Assembly (NCBI GenBank): GCA_048267245.1
Contig: JBLWXV010000002.1
Location: 992,001 to 1,056,000, forward strand
From: JBLWXV01 sp048267245
GTDB taxonomy: Bacteria; Bdellovibrionota; Bacteriovoracia; Bacteriovoracales; Bacteriovoracaceae
Length of the DNA stretch: 64,000 nucleotides
Direction of reading: 5' to 3'
Each line of letters begins with the position of its first letter. The first letter of the stretch is position 1. The notes below the pieces were generated by a model. It did no database searches. It worked only from the letters and a program-made list of their open reading frames with translations, and was not told where the DNA came from. Position numbers and translations under genes: made by a program. Positions 16,592 to 24,103 of the stretch are shown piece after piece.

Positions 16592-17956
16592 ATGATTCAG
16601 ATTAAGAAAGGTCTTGACCTACCCATCACCGGAAAACCTGTTAACGATTTGGACAACGCCGCTCGCGCGAGAAACGTTGCCGTTATTGGCGCTGACTACG
16701 CAGGTATGAAGCCAACCATGAACGTGCAAGTTGGTGACACTGTAAAAATCGGTCAAAAACTCTTTGAGTGTAAGAAGAACACTGGCCTTATTTTTACTGC
16801 TCCGGCCGCAGGTAAGGTTGTCGCAATCAATCGCGGAGAGAGAAGAGTTTTTCAATCACTCGTGATCGAAGTTGCGAGCACTGAAGAGCACCAAGCTTTT
16901 GCTAGCTATAAAGAAAAAGCGATCGCCGATTATACCGGTGAAGAAGTGAGGGCCCTCCTGGTTGAATCAGGTCTTTTCACAGCACTTAGAAGAAGACCCT
17001 ATGACAAAGTAGCTCTTGTGAATGAAGTTCCAGAAGCTATCTTTGTAACAGCGATGGACACGCGTCCTGGCGCTCCCGATGTCGACTTTATTCTTGAAAG
17101 CGCAATGGCCGATTTTAAAGATGGCGTCGCTGCTCTTTCTAAACTCACCGAGGGCAAGACTTTCGTCTGTAAGGCTCCAGGCTCTAAAGTTGAAGCACCT
17201 GCCGGCGCCAATATTGTCACTGAAGAATTCAAGGGACCGCACCCAGCGGGCAACCCTGGAACACATATTCACTATCTAAGTCCAGTGAGTCTTAAAAGCG
17301 CAGTTTGGTATATTGGCTACCAAGATGTAGTTGCCTTGGGTCGCTTGATTAAGTCGGGCAAGCTAAGCGTTGATCGCGTGATTGCACTATCTGGTCCTCA
17401 GGTTAAGAGACCAAGACTGCTTAGAACTCGCCTCGGCGCTGAAATTGAGAGCATTGTGGGTGGAGAGCTCAAAGAGGGCGACAACCGCGTAGTGAGTGGT
17501 TCTGTTCTTTATGGGCGCAAGGCCAGTGGTCCTTTTGCCTTCCTCAGCCGCTATACGAATCAAGTGAGCGCTGTAAAAGAAGGAAGAGAGAGAGAGTTCC
17601 TTGGCTGGCACGCTCCAGGTTTTGATAAATTCTCAGTTAAGAGAACATTCTTCTCAAAGCTTATTCCTGGAAAATTCTTTGATCTCAACACAAATATTCA
17701 AGGCTCACCTCGCGCCATGGTTCCAGTGGGAACTTATGAAGCGGTGATGCCACTTGATATTCTTCCAACTCAACTTCTTAGATCAATCATGACTAAAGAT
17801 CTTGAGTCGGCCGAAGCCCTAGGCGCTCTAGAGCTGGCCGAGGAAGATCTCGCCCTTTGTACTTTTGTCTCTGTTGGCAAGGACGACTTTGGTCCGATTC
17901 TGCGCCACACTCTCGACGCAATCGAGAAAGAGAACTCAGACACTGGTCATCACTAA
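16592..17956 (+). CDS. nqrA: Na+-translocating NADH:quinone reductase subunit A
   Basis: 454 residues, full length. It begins MIQIKKGLDLPITGKP, typical of NqrA, with PAAGKVVAINRGERRVF and FKGPHPAGNPGTHIH. NqrA is the cytoplasmic, cofactor-free subunit that contributes to quinone binding. First gene of a complete nqrABCDEF-apbE-nqrM cluster. A 255-bp gap before it holds AT-rich sequence where the operon promoter should lie, but I could not pick a convincing -35/-10 pair. Confidence 0.97.
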   Translation: MIQIKKGLDLPITGKPVNDLDNAARARNVAVIGADYAGMKPTMNVQVGDTVKIGQKLFECKKNTGLIFTAPAAGKVVAINRGERRVFQSLVIEVASTEEHQAFASYKEKAIADYTGEEVRALLVESGLFTALRRRPYDKVALVNEVPEAIFVTAMDTRPGAPDVDFILESAMADFKDGVAALSKLTEGKTFVCKAPGSKVEAPAGANIVTEEFKGPHPAGNPGTHIHYLSPVSLKSAVWYIGYQDVVALGRLIKSGKLSVDRVIALSGPQVKRPRLLRTRLGAEIESIVGGELKEGDNRVVSGSVLYGRKASGPFAFLSRYTNQVSAVKEGREREFLGWHAPGFDKFSVKRTFFSKLIPGKFFDLNTNIQGSPRAMVPVGTYEAVMPLDILPTQLLRSIMTKDLESAEALGALELAEEDLALCTFVSVGKDDFGPILRHTLDAIEKENSDTGHH

Positions 17957-18015
17957 GAATTAAATTGGAATTAAGTTTTACGAATTTTTTTTAGGAAAAT
18001 TTAAGAGGAACAAAC

Positions 18016-19224
18016 ATGAAAATGCTTCGCGATTTTTTAGATTCCCAGCATAAGCATTTCGTTCATGGTGGTAAGTTCGAAAAGTTCTACCCCCTCTACG
18101 AAGCTCTGGACACTTTTGCTTACACGCCTGGCGATGTTACCACTGGCAACACTCACGTTCGTGATGCTCTTGATCTCAAGCGCACAATGATCACTGTTGC
18201 GATGGCCCTAGTACCATGCGTACTTATGGCCATGTTTAACACTGGCTACCAGGCCAACCTCGCCATGTCTAAAATGGGCATTGCCGCAGCTTCAGGCTGG
18301 AGAGGGATGGTCATGACCGCTCTTGGTCTTGGCGTTGATCCCGCTAATTTTATTTCTAATTTCCTTTTAGGCGCTCTCTACTTCGTGCCGGTATATATCG
18401 TAACGATGGCCGCAGGTGGTCTTTGGGAAGCGCTCTTTGCTTTTGTCAGAAAGCACGAAATCAACGAAGGCTTCGTGGTTACTGGTCTTCTCTTTCCACT
18501 TACACTCCCTCCGACAATCCCGCTGTGGCAAGTGGCCATCGGTATTAGCTTTGGTGTGGTCTTTGGAAAAGAGATCTTTGGTGGAACTGGCAAGAACTTC
18601 TTAAACCCGGCCCTTACCGCACGCGCCTTCCTCTTCTTTGCATATCCTGCTCAGATTTCAGGCGACGCCGTATGGACAGCCGCCGATGGCTATACCGGGG
18701 CTACGATCTTAGGTCAAAGTGCACTCTCAGGTATTAGCTCTGTAGACTACACTTGGTTGCAATCATTCATCGGACTCATTCCTGGATCAATGGGTGAGAC
18801 TTCAGCACTAGCGTGTTTACTTGGTGCAGGACTTCTTATTCTCACCGGGATTGGCTCATGGAGAATTATGCTCTCTATGGTCCTAGGTCTCGTTGTTACC
18901 GTACTTATCTTTAACTTCACTGGAAGTAGCACAAACCCAATGTTTGCTATGTCGCCTGCCTGGCACTTAGTTGTTGGTGGTTTTGCTTTTGGTTGTGTGT
19001 TCATGGCCACAGATCCGGTTTCGGCTTCGATGACTCAAAAAGGGCAGTGGTTCTACGGTGCGCTCATTGGTCTTATGGTTGCCCTTATCCGCGTTGTGAA
19101 TCCGGCCTTCCCAGAAGGCGTGATGCTTGCCATCCTCTTTGGGAATATCTTCGCTCCACTCGTCGACTACTTCGTCGTTAACGCCAACATTAAGAGAAGG
19201 ATGTTAAGAAATGCAAAAAGATAG
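18016..19224 (+). CDS. nqrB: Na+-NQR subunit B (covalent FMN, riboflavin, Na+ channel)
   Basis: 402 residues with a soluble N-terminal 50 residues and about ten membrane helices. DGYTGATILGQ carries the Thr that receives FMN through a phosphoester bond. GTGKNFLNPALTARAF is the conserved NqrB/RnfD loop. It forms, with NqrD/E, the sodium path. It overlaps nqrC by 14 nt, so the two are translationally coupled. Ribosome site AAGAGG precedes the ATG. Confidence 0.97.
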   Translation: MKMLRDFLDSQHKHFVHGGKFEKFYPLYEALDTFAYTPGDVTTGNTHVRDALDLKRTMITVAMALVPCVLMAMFNTGYQANLAMSKMGIAAASGWRGMVMTALGLGVDPANFISNFLLGALYFVPVYIVTMAAGGLWEALFAFVRKHEINEGFVVTGLLFPLTLPPTIPLWQVAIGISFGVVFGKEIFGGTGKNFLNPALTARAFLFFAYPAQISGDAVWTAADGYTGATILGQSALSGISSVDYTWLQSFIGLIPGSMGETSALACLLGAGLLILTGIGSWRIMLSMVLGLVVTVLIFNFTGSSTNPMFAMSPAWHLVVGGFAFGCVFMATDPVSASMTQKGQWFYGALIGLMVALIRVVNPAFPEGVMLAILFGNIFAPLVDYFVVNANIKRRMLRNAKR

Positions 19225-19996
19225 TACTTTAAAAACAATTGTCGTCGCCGCGATTCTTTGTGTGGTCTGCTCGGTACTTGTTTCAAGTGCTGCCGTAGGA
19301 CTTCGCTCTAAACAAGAAGAGAATAAGAAGCTCGACATTAAGAAAAACCTCCTTCTCGCCTCAGGTCTTATTGGAGCTAAGGCGACTAAAGAAGAAATTA
19401 ATCAAGCCTATACAAAGATTCAGGCCGAGGTTGTTAATCTCGACTCTGGCGAAGTTATGCCAGAGATGAAAGCTGAAGACTTCGATCAAAAAGCGGCCCG
19501 CAAAGATCCGAAGATGAATAAGAAGATTGACTCTGCTGCTGATAAAGCTGGAATCAAGATGCGTTCACAATATTCTATCGTCTATAAAGTGGTAGAAAAT
19601 GATGAAGTGAAGATGATCGTGCTTCCAATTAACGGCAAGGGTCTTTGGTCAACTCTCTACGGTTTCATTGCTTTGGCCCCGGATACAAAAACTGTTCAAG
19701 GCCTGGGCTTCTATGAGCACGCCGAGACTCCCGGTCTTGGTGGGGAAGTAGACAACCCAATGTGGAAGGCCCAGTGGAGTGGCAAAATTGCCCTGGATGA
19801 AGAATATCAACCAGAGATACGCGTGATTAAAGGGGCGGTTGATCCCAATGATCCAGAAGCTAAGCACAAGGTTGATGGTCTCTCAGGTGCCACTATCACT
19901 TCTAATGGTGTTACTGGTCTGGTGAACTACTGGCTTGGACAAGATGGTTTTGGTCCATACCTCTCTAAATTCCGCAATGAACATGGAGTGCTCTAA
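19211..19996 (+). CDS. nqrC: Na+-NQR subunit C (covalent FMN)
   Basis: 261 residues. One N-terminal membrane anchor (IVVAAILCVVCSVLVSSAA) is followed by a periplasmic FMN-binding domain. The attachment motif SGATITS near residue 222 holds the Thr modified by ApbE, whose gene is in the same operon. NGKGLWSTLYGFIAL and HAETPGLGGEV are standard NqrC motifs. The stop and the nqrD start share one base (TAATG). Confidence 0.97.
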   Translation: MQKDSTLKTIVVAAILCVVCSVLVSSAAVGLRSKQEENKKLDIKKNLLLASGLIGAKATKEEINQAYTKIQAEVVNLDSGEVMPEMKAEDFDQKAARKDPKMNKKIDSAADKAGIKMRSQYSIVYKVVENDEVKMIVLPINGKGLWSTLYGFIALAPDTKTVQGLGFYEHAETPGLGGEVDNPMWKAQWSGKIALDEEYQPEIRVIKGAVDPNDPEAKHKVDGLSGATITSNGVTGLVNYWLGQDGFGPYLSKFRNEHGVL

Positions 19997-20619
19997 TGAG
20001 TAGTGTAAAAAAAGTATTATTCGACCCACTATTTAAAAATAACCCCATTGCGCTACAAATTCTCGGTATCTGTTCGGCCCTCGCCGTTACAACCAAGATG
20101 GAAAAGGCGCTCGTAATGGCCTTGGCCGTGACGGTGGTAACTGGTCTTTCTTCAATGTTCGTCTCGATCATTAGAAACCAGATTCCTTCAAGCATCAGGA
20201 TTATCGCCCAGATGACCATCATTGCTTCGATGGTTATTGTGACTGATCAAGTTCTTAAGGCTTTCGTTTTTGATGTCGCTAAAGAGATGTCAGTATTCAT
20301 CGGTCTTATCATTACAAACTGTATCGTTATGGGGCGCGCTGAAGCCTATGCCATGAAGAATGGCCCGGTGATGTCACTTCTTGACGGTATCGGTAATGGT
20401 ATTGGCTATAGCTTTGTACTTATCGTAGTGGCTTTCTTTAGAGAGCTGCTAGGTTCTGGTTCAGTTCTTGGTTACACAATCCTAAAGCCAACTACTATGG
20501 GTGGTTGGTATCAAACGAATGGTCTGGCCCTTCTCGCGCCAAGTGCCTTCTTTTTGATCGGGGTATTTATTTGGGTACTGAGAACGTTTAAGAAAGATCA
20601 AGTCGAGCACGACGCTTAA
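19996..20619 (+). CDS. nqrD: Na+-NQR subunit D
   Basis: 207 residues, six membrane helices. The motif ITNCIVMGRAEAYAM carries the Cys that, with its partner in NqrE, coordinates the intramembrane iron-sulfur centre. RELLGSGSVLGYTIL is also typical. NqrD and NqrE are inverted-topology paralogues (RnfE/RnfA-like) forming the centre of the pump. Start shares one base with the nqrC stop. Confidence 0.97.
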   Translation: MSSVKKVLFDPLFKNNPIALQILGICSALAVTTKMEKALVMALAVTVVTGLSSMFVSIIRNQIPSSIRIIAQMTIIASMVIVTDQVLKAFVFDVAKEMSVFIGLIITNCIVMGRAEAYAMKNGPVMSLLDGIGNGIGYSFVLIVVAFFRELLGSGSVLGYTILKPTTMGGWYQTNGLALLAPSAFFLIGVFIWVLRTFKKDQVEHDA

Positions 20620-20635
20620 TCGCTAAGAGGCAATC

Positions 20636-21247
20636 ATGTTAGAACACTATTTAAGTCTACTTGTTAAATCTATTTTTATTGAAAACATGGCGCTTTCTTT
20701 CTTCCTCGGGATGTGTACATTTCTCGCGGTTTCAAAGAAAGTTTCAACGGCTATTGGTCTTGGCGTTGCGGTTGTGGTGGTTCAAACCATTACGGTTCCT
20801 GCCAACAACCTTCTTTTTCAATACCTATTGAAACCAGGAGCTCTTGCATGGGCCGGTTTCCCAGGTGCTGACCTAAGCTTTCTTGGTCTCATTTCTTATA
20901 TCGGGGTGATCGCTGCGATCGTTCAGATCCTAGAGATGACCCTCGATAAGTATGTGCCATCACTCTACAACGCTCTAGGTATCTTTCTTCCACTCATTAC
21001 TGTGAACTGCGCGATTCTCGGTGGCTCACTCTTTATGGTGGAGCGCGATTATACATTCACTGAGAGTGTGGTTTATGGCTTTGGTTCTGGTACGGGATGG
21101 GGTCTTGCGATCGTCGCCCTTGCCGGTATTCGTGAAAAACTTAAGTACTCTGATGTTCCAGATGGTCTCAGAGGACTAGGGATTACCTTCATCACTGTTG
21201 GTTTGATGGCCCTAGGCTTTCTTAGTTTCTCAGGTATTCAACTTTAA
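20636..21247 (+). CDS. nqrE: Na+-NQR subunit E
   Basis: 203 residues, six membrane helices. It opens with LLVKSIFIENMALSFFLGMC, whose Cys pairs with that of TVNCAILGG later in the protein for the buried Fe-S site shared with NqrD. GFGSGTGWGLAIVALAGIREKL is characteristic; in short, GFGSGTGWGLAIV and AGIREKLKYSDVP. The gene follows nqrD by 16 nt with AGAGGCA as ribosome site. Confidence 0.97.
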   Translation: MLEHYLSLLVKSIFIENMALSFFLGMCTFLAVSKKVSTAIGLGVAVVVVQTITVPANNLLFQYLLKPGALAWAGFPGADLSFLGLISYIGVIAAIVQILEMTLDKYVPSLYNALGIFLPLITVNCAILGGSLFMVERDYTFTESVVYGFGSGTGWGLAIVALAGIREKLKYSDVPDGLRGLGITFITVGLMALGFLSFSGIQL

Positions 21248-21284
21248 TCGAAAAACGTTAATTAGATAGAAGGGGTAGCTCTCC

Positions 21285-22508
21285 ATGAACGAAATTATTC
21301 TAGGCGTTGGCATGTTTACGGCGGTAGTGCTTGCACTTGTCGTCGTCATTCTTATTGCCAAGTCTCAACTGGTGGCCAGTGGGAACGTCACTATCAACGT
21401 TAACGGCGAAAAAGATCTCGTCGTATCTTGTGGTGGTAAACTTCTAAACGTCCTCGCTGACAATAAGCTCTTTGTCTCTAGTGCCTGTGGTGGCGGTGGG
21501 ACATGTGCTCAATGTAAAGTAAAAGTCCTCGACGGGGGCGGTGAGATTCTTCCCACTGAGCTTGGTCACATTTCTAAAGGTGCCGCTCGCGAAGGTGTTC
21601 GCCTCTCGTGCCAGGTGACTGTAAAGCAAAATATGAAGATCGAAGTTCCTGAAGAGGTCTTCGGTGTGAAGAAGTGGAAGTGTAAGGTTCGCTCTAACGA
21701 AAACGTCGCCACTTTCATTAAGGAACTCGTCCTTGAGCTTCCGGCCGGCGAATCAGTTCCTTTTAGAGCAGGTGGTTATATTCAGATTGAGCGCCCTGCT
21801 GGACTCACAATTAAGTACAAAGACTTCGCTATTCAAGATGAGTACAAGGAAGATTGGGATAAATTCAATCTCTGGCAATTTGTCTCTAAAGTTGAAGATG
21901 AAACAATTCGCGCTTACTCGATGGCCAACTACCCAGAAGAGAAGGGCATTATCATGCTCAACGTGCGTATTGCTTCTCCTCCACCACGTCTACCAAACGT
22001 TGCTCCAGGTAAGATGTCATCGTATATCTTCAGCTTGAAGCCAGGTGACGAAGCCACTATCTCTGGTCCGTTTGGTGAGTTCTTTGCTCGCAAGACTGAA
22101 AAGGAGATGGTCTTTGTTGGTGGTGGTGCTGGTATGGCGCCAATGCGCTCACACATCTTTGATCAGTTAAAGCGCATCAAGACAGATCGCAAGATGACTT
22201 TCTGGTACGGTGCTCGCTCTGTTCGTGAAATGTTCTACGTTGAAGACTTTGATACGCTTCAGTCAGAAAACGATAACTTCAAGTGGCACGTGGCCCTCTC
22301 TGAACCACAGCCCAACGATAATTGGACTGGCTACACTGGCTTCATTCACAATGTTCTCTTTGAGCAATACCTAAAGGATCACCCAAATCCAGAAGATTGT
22401 GAGTACTACCTCTGTGGACCTCCAATCATGAACCAAAGTGTGATCAATATGCTTCTCGATCTCGGTGTAGAGAGAGAAGACATTATGCTAGACGACTTCG
22501 GAGGCTAG
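21285..22508 (+). CDS. nqrF: Na+-NQR subunit F (NADH dehydrogenase, FAD and [2Fe-2S])
   Basis: 407 residues. An N-terminal membrane anchor is followed by a plant-type ferredoxin domain with cluster cysteines in SACGGGGTCAQCKV and LSCQV. Then comes an FAD domain (RAYSMANYPEE), and an NADH-binding domain (FVGGGAGMAPMRSHIF, YYLCGPPIMN). It accepts hydride from NADH and feeds electrons to the NqrD/E centre. 407 residues is normal. It ends 13 nt before apbE. Confidence 0.98.
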   Translation: MNEIILGVGMFTAVVLALVVVILIAKSQLVASGNVTINVNGEKDLVVSCGGKLLNVLADNKLFVSSACGGGGTCAQCKVKVLDGGGEILPTELGHISKGAAREGVRLSCQVTVKQNMKIEVPEEVFGVKKWKCKVRSNENVATFIKELVLELPAGESVPFRAGGYIQIERPAGLTIKYKDFAIQDEYKEDWDKFNLWQFVSKVEDETIRAYSMANYPEEKGIIMLNVRIASPPPRLPNVAPGKMSSYIFSLKPGDEATISGPFGEFFARKTEKEMVFVGGGAGMAPMRSHIFDQLKRIKTDRKMTFWYGARSVREMFYVEDFDTLQSENDNFKWHVALSEPQPNDNWTGYTGFIHNVLFEQYLKDHPNPEDCEYYLCGPPIMNQSVINMLLDLGVEREDIMLDDFGG

Positions 22509-22521
22509 TAGGTCACCCTTA

Positions 22522-23619
22522 ATGAATGCTTTTAAAAATGTTCTTAGAATTTTCTCGCTTCTCACACTCGCTGTCCTAATTTCATCATGTATGAAAGGTG
22601 GCGGCGAGGTTGTTGAGATTCGCGGTCAGACCATGGGGTCCTACTACCTGATTAAGTACATACCAGGTGAGGGCTCGATCCCAAAAGAGGAAGCCGCTAA
22701 GAAAATTGAAGGCGTTCTCACTTGGGTAAATGGCTTCTTTAATCACTACAATCCTGAATCAACTCTCTCTCAATTTAACCTGAAGCGCGATACCGAGTGG
22801 ATGGAAGTCGATGAGAAATTTATCTTTGTTCTGAGCATGAACAAAGATATGAGCGAGCGCGTAGAAGGGGCATTTGACCCAACGATTTTTCCAATTGTTC
22901 GCGCCTATGGCTTTGCTGGAGATCATCGCGGCAAGAGTGAGAAGAGAATTCCTAGCGACGATGAGATCGCCAAGCTTCTTAAGTCAGTAGGAATCTCTAA
23001 AATTGAAATTGATGAAAAGGGCAAGCGCGTGCGCAAGCTTGATCCAAACCTAGAGATGGAGTTCGGAGCGAGTGTGCCAGGACTGGCCGCGGACGATATC
23101 AGCTGGACTCTCAAAAATGTGATCAAATCAAAAGACTTTCTCATCGACGTCGGTGGTGAGATGCACATTGAAGGCACCCATAACGGATCTCCTTGGCGTG
23201 TGGCCATTGAAGCTCCTCAAGAGGGCAATGAGCGAGTGATTGAGCGTATTATTGAGATAACCGATGTGAATCTCGCGACCAGTGGAAACTATCGCAATTT
23301 TATCAAGAATGAAGGTAAGCGCTTAGGTCATATTTTAGACGCCAGAACTGGCAAGTCGGCGCCCTCTGATATTTTGAGTGTGACGGTCCTTGATAAGCAT
23401 GGCGCCTTTAACGCTGATCTTTGGTCGACAGCGCTCATGTCTATTGGCATTCGCAATGCCTACTTTCTGGCCGAGAAATTCTTGGTCCCAGCATACTTTA
23501 TTTACGAAGTTGAAAGTCCGGATGGAACGAAACAAATAAAAACTCGCCAAACTTCAGCTATGAAGGCCTATACAAATTCTGAGACTATCTTGGGTAAGCT
23601 CGAAGAACTGGTAAAATAG
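22522..23619 (+). CDS. apbE: FAD:protein FMN transferase (flavinyltransferase)
   Basis: 365 residues. A lipoprotein signal with lipobox ISSC (residues 20-23) places it in the periplasm, anchored to membrane. RGQTMGSYYLIKY and SMNKDMSERVEGAFDPTI, LDVGGEMHI-like (LIDVGGEMHIEG) and HILDARTG are ApbE motifs for Mg-FAD binding. It attaches FMN to the Thr of NqrB and NqrC, so its place in the nqr operon is functional. Start after AGGT at 22510-22513. Confidence 0.95.
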   Translation: MNAFKNVLRIFSLLTLAVLISSCMKGGGEVVEIRGQTMGSYYLIKYIPGEGSIPKEEAAKKIEGVLTWVNGFFNHYNPESTLSQFNLKRDTEWMEVDEKFIFVLSMNKDMSERVEGAFDPTIFPIVRAYGFAGDHRGKSEKRIPSDDEIAKLLKSVGISKIEIDEKGKRVRKLDPNLEMEFGASVPGLAADDISWTLKNVIKSKDFLIDVGGEMHIEGTHNGSPWRVAIEAPQEGNERVIERIIEITDVNLATSGNYRNFIKNEGKRLGHILDARTGKSAPSDILSVTVLDKHGAFNADLWSTALMSIGIRNAYFLAEKFLVPAYFIYEVESPDGTKQIKTRQTSAMKAYTNSETILGKLEELVK

Positions 23620-23638
23620 GGCGGGAGATAAGAGAATT

Positions 23639-23917
23639 ATGAACGAACTTCTCATTACTTTAGTATTTTTCTCATTCTTTATTGCCTTAATGGCCGTGGG
23701 TTTAATCTTTGCCAAGAAAGAACTCAAAGGATCCTGTGGCGGTCTTGGCCGAGTGATGGGCGAGGACTGCATGTTCTGTGAGAAGAAGGATGAGTGTACC
23801 CACGACCAAGAACACGAGCCCTGCGAGAGCACTGGTCCTTTAACTAAGGACAATAAGGGCGAAGGCATTTCGCTTCGCGTCTCTCTCTCTGAAGGTTTAG
23901 TGGAAGGTTCTTGCTAA
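23639..23917 (+). CDS. nqrM: Na+-NQR maturation protein NqrM
   Basis: 92 residues: one N-terminal membrane helix, then a conserved cysteine motif (GSCGGLGRV, MGEDCMFCEKKDEC) and an acidic tail. NqrM is needed to insert the iron centre between NqrD and NqrE. The four Cys pattern and the position at the end of an nqr operon after apbE match the known protein. A short AT-only inverted repeat (TTTTTGTACAAAAA) just after the gene may be a weak transcript end. Confidence 0.95.
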   Translation: MNELLITLVFFSFFIALMAVGLIFAKKELKGSCGGLGRVMGEDCMFCEKKDECTHDQEHEPCESTGPLTKDNKGEGISLRVSLSEGLVEGSC

Positions 23918-24076
23918 TTTTTTGTACAAAAAGATAAAAATCGTCTATTTTCCCACTCAGGTATTGAAAATTGTTGAATACACGGGCCCGCGGGGAGAGA
24001 AATCTGCCCGCTAACAGCACTAAAAGTCACACCATGGTATTTTTAAAGCCAGTAACATATTGTTTTTATAACCACT

Positions 24077-24092
24077 AAGGCCGGCCGGTCTT
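24077..24092. repeat. GC-rich imperfect palindrome before sucA
   Basis: AAGGCCGGCCGGTCTT contains a perfect GGCCGGCC core and lies 12 bp ahead of the sucA ATG, next to its AAGGA ribosome site. It could sequester the ribosome site as RNA or bind a regulator; neither is proven. The gap 23918-24103 also holds a GC-rich inverted repeat around 23984-24012 (GCCCGCGGG and CTGCCCGC). Confidence 0.35.
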
Positions 24093-24103
24093 AAGAAGGA
24101 CGT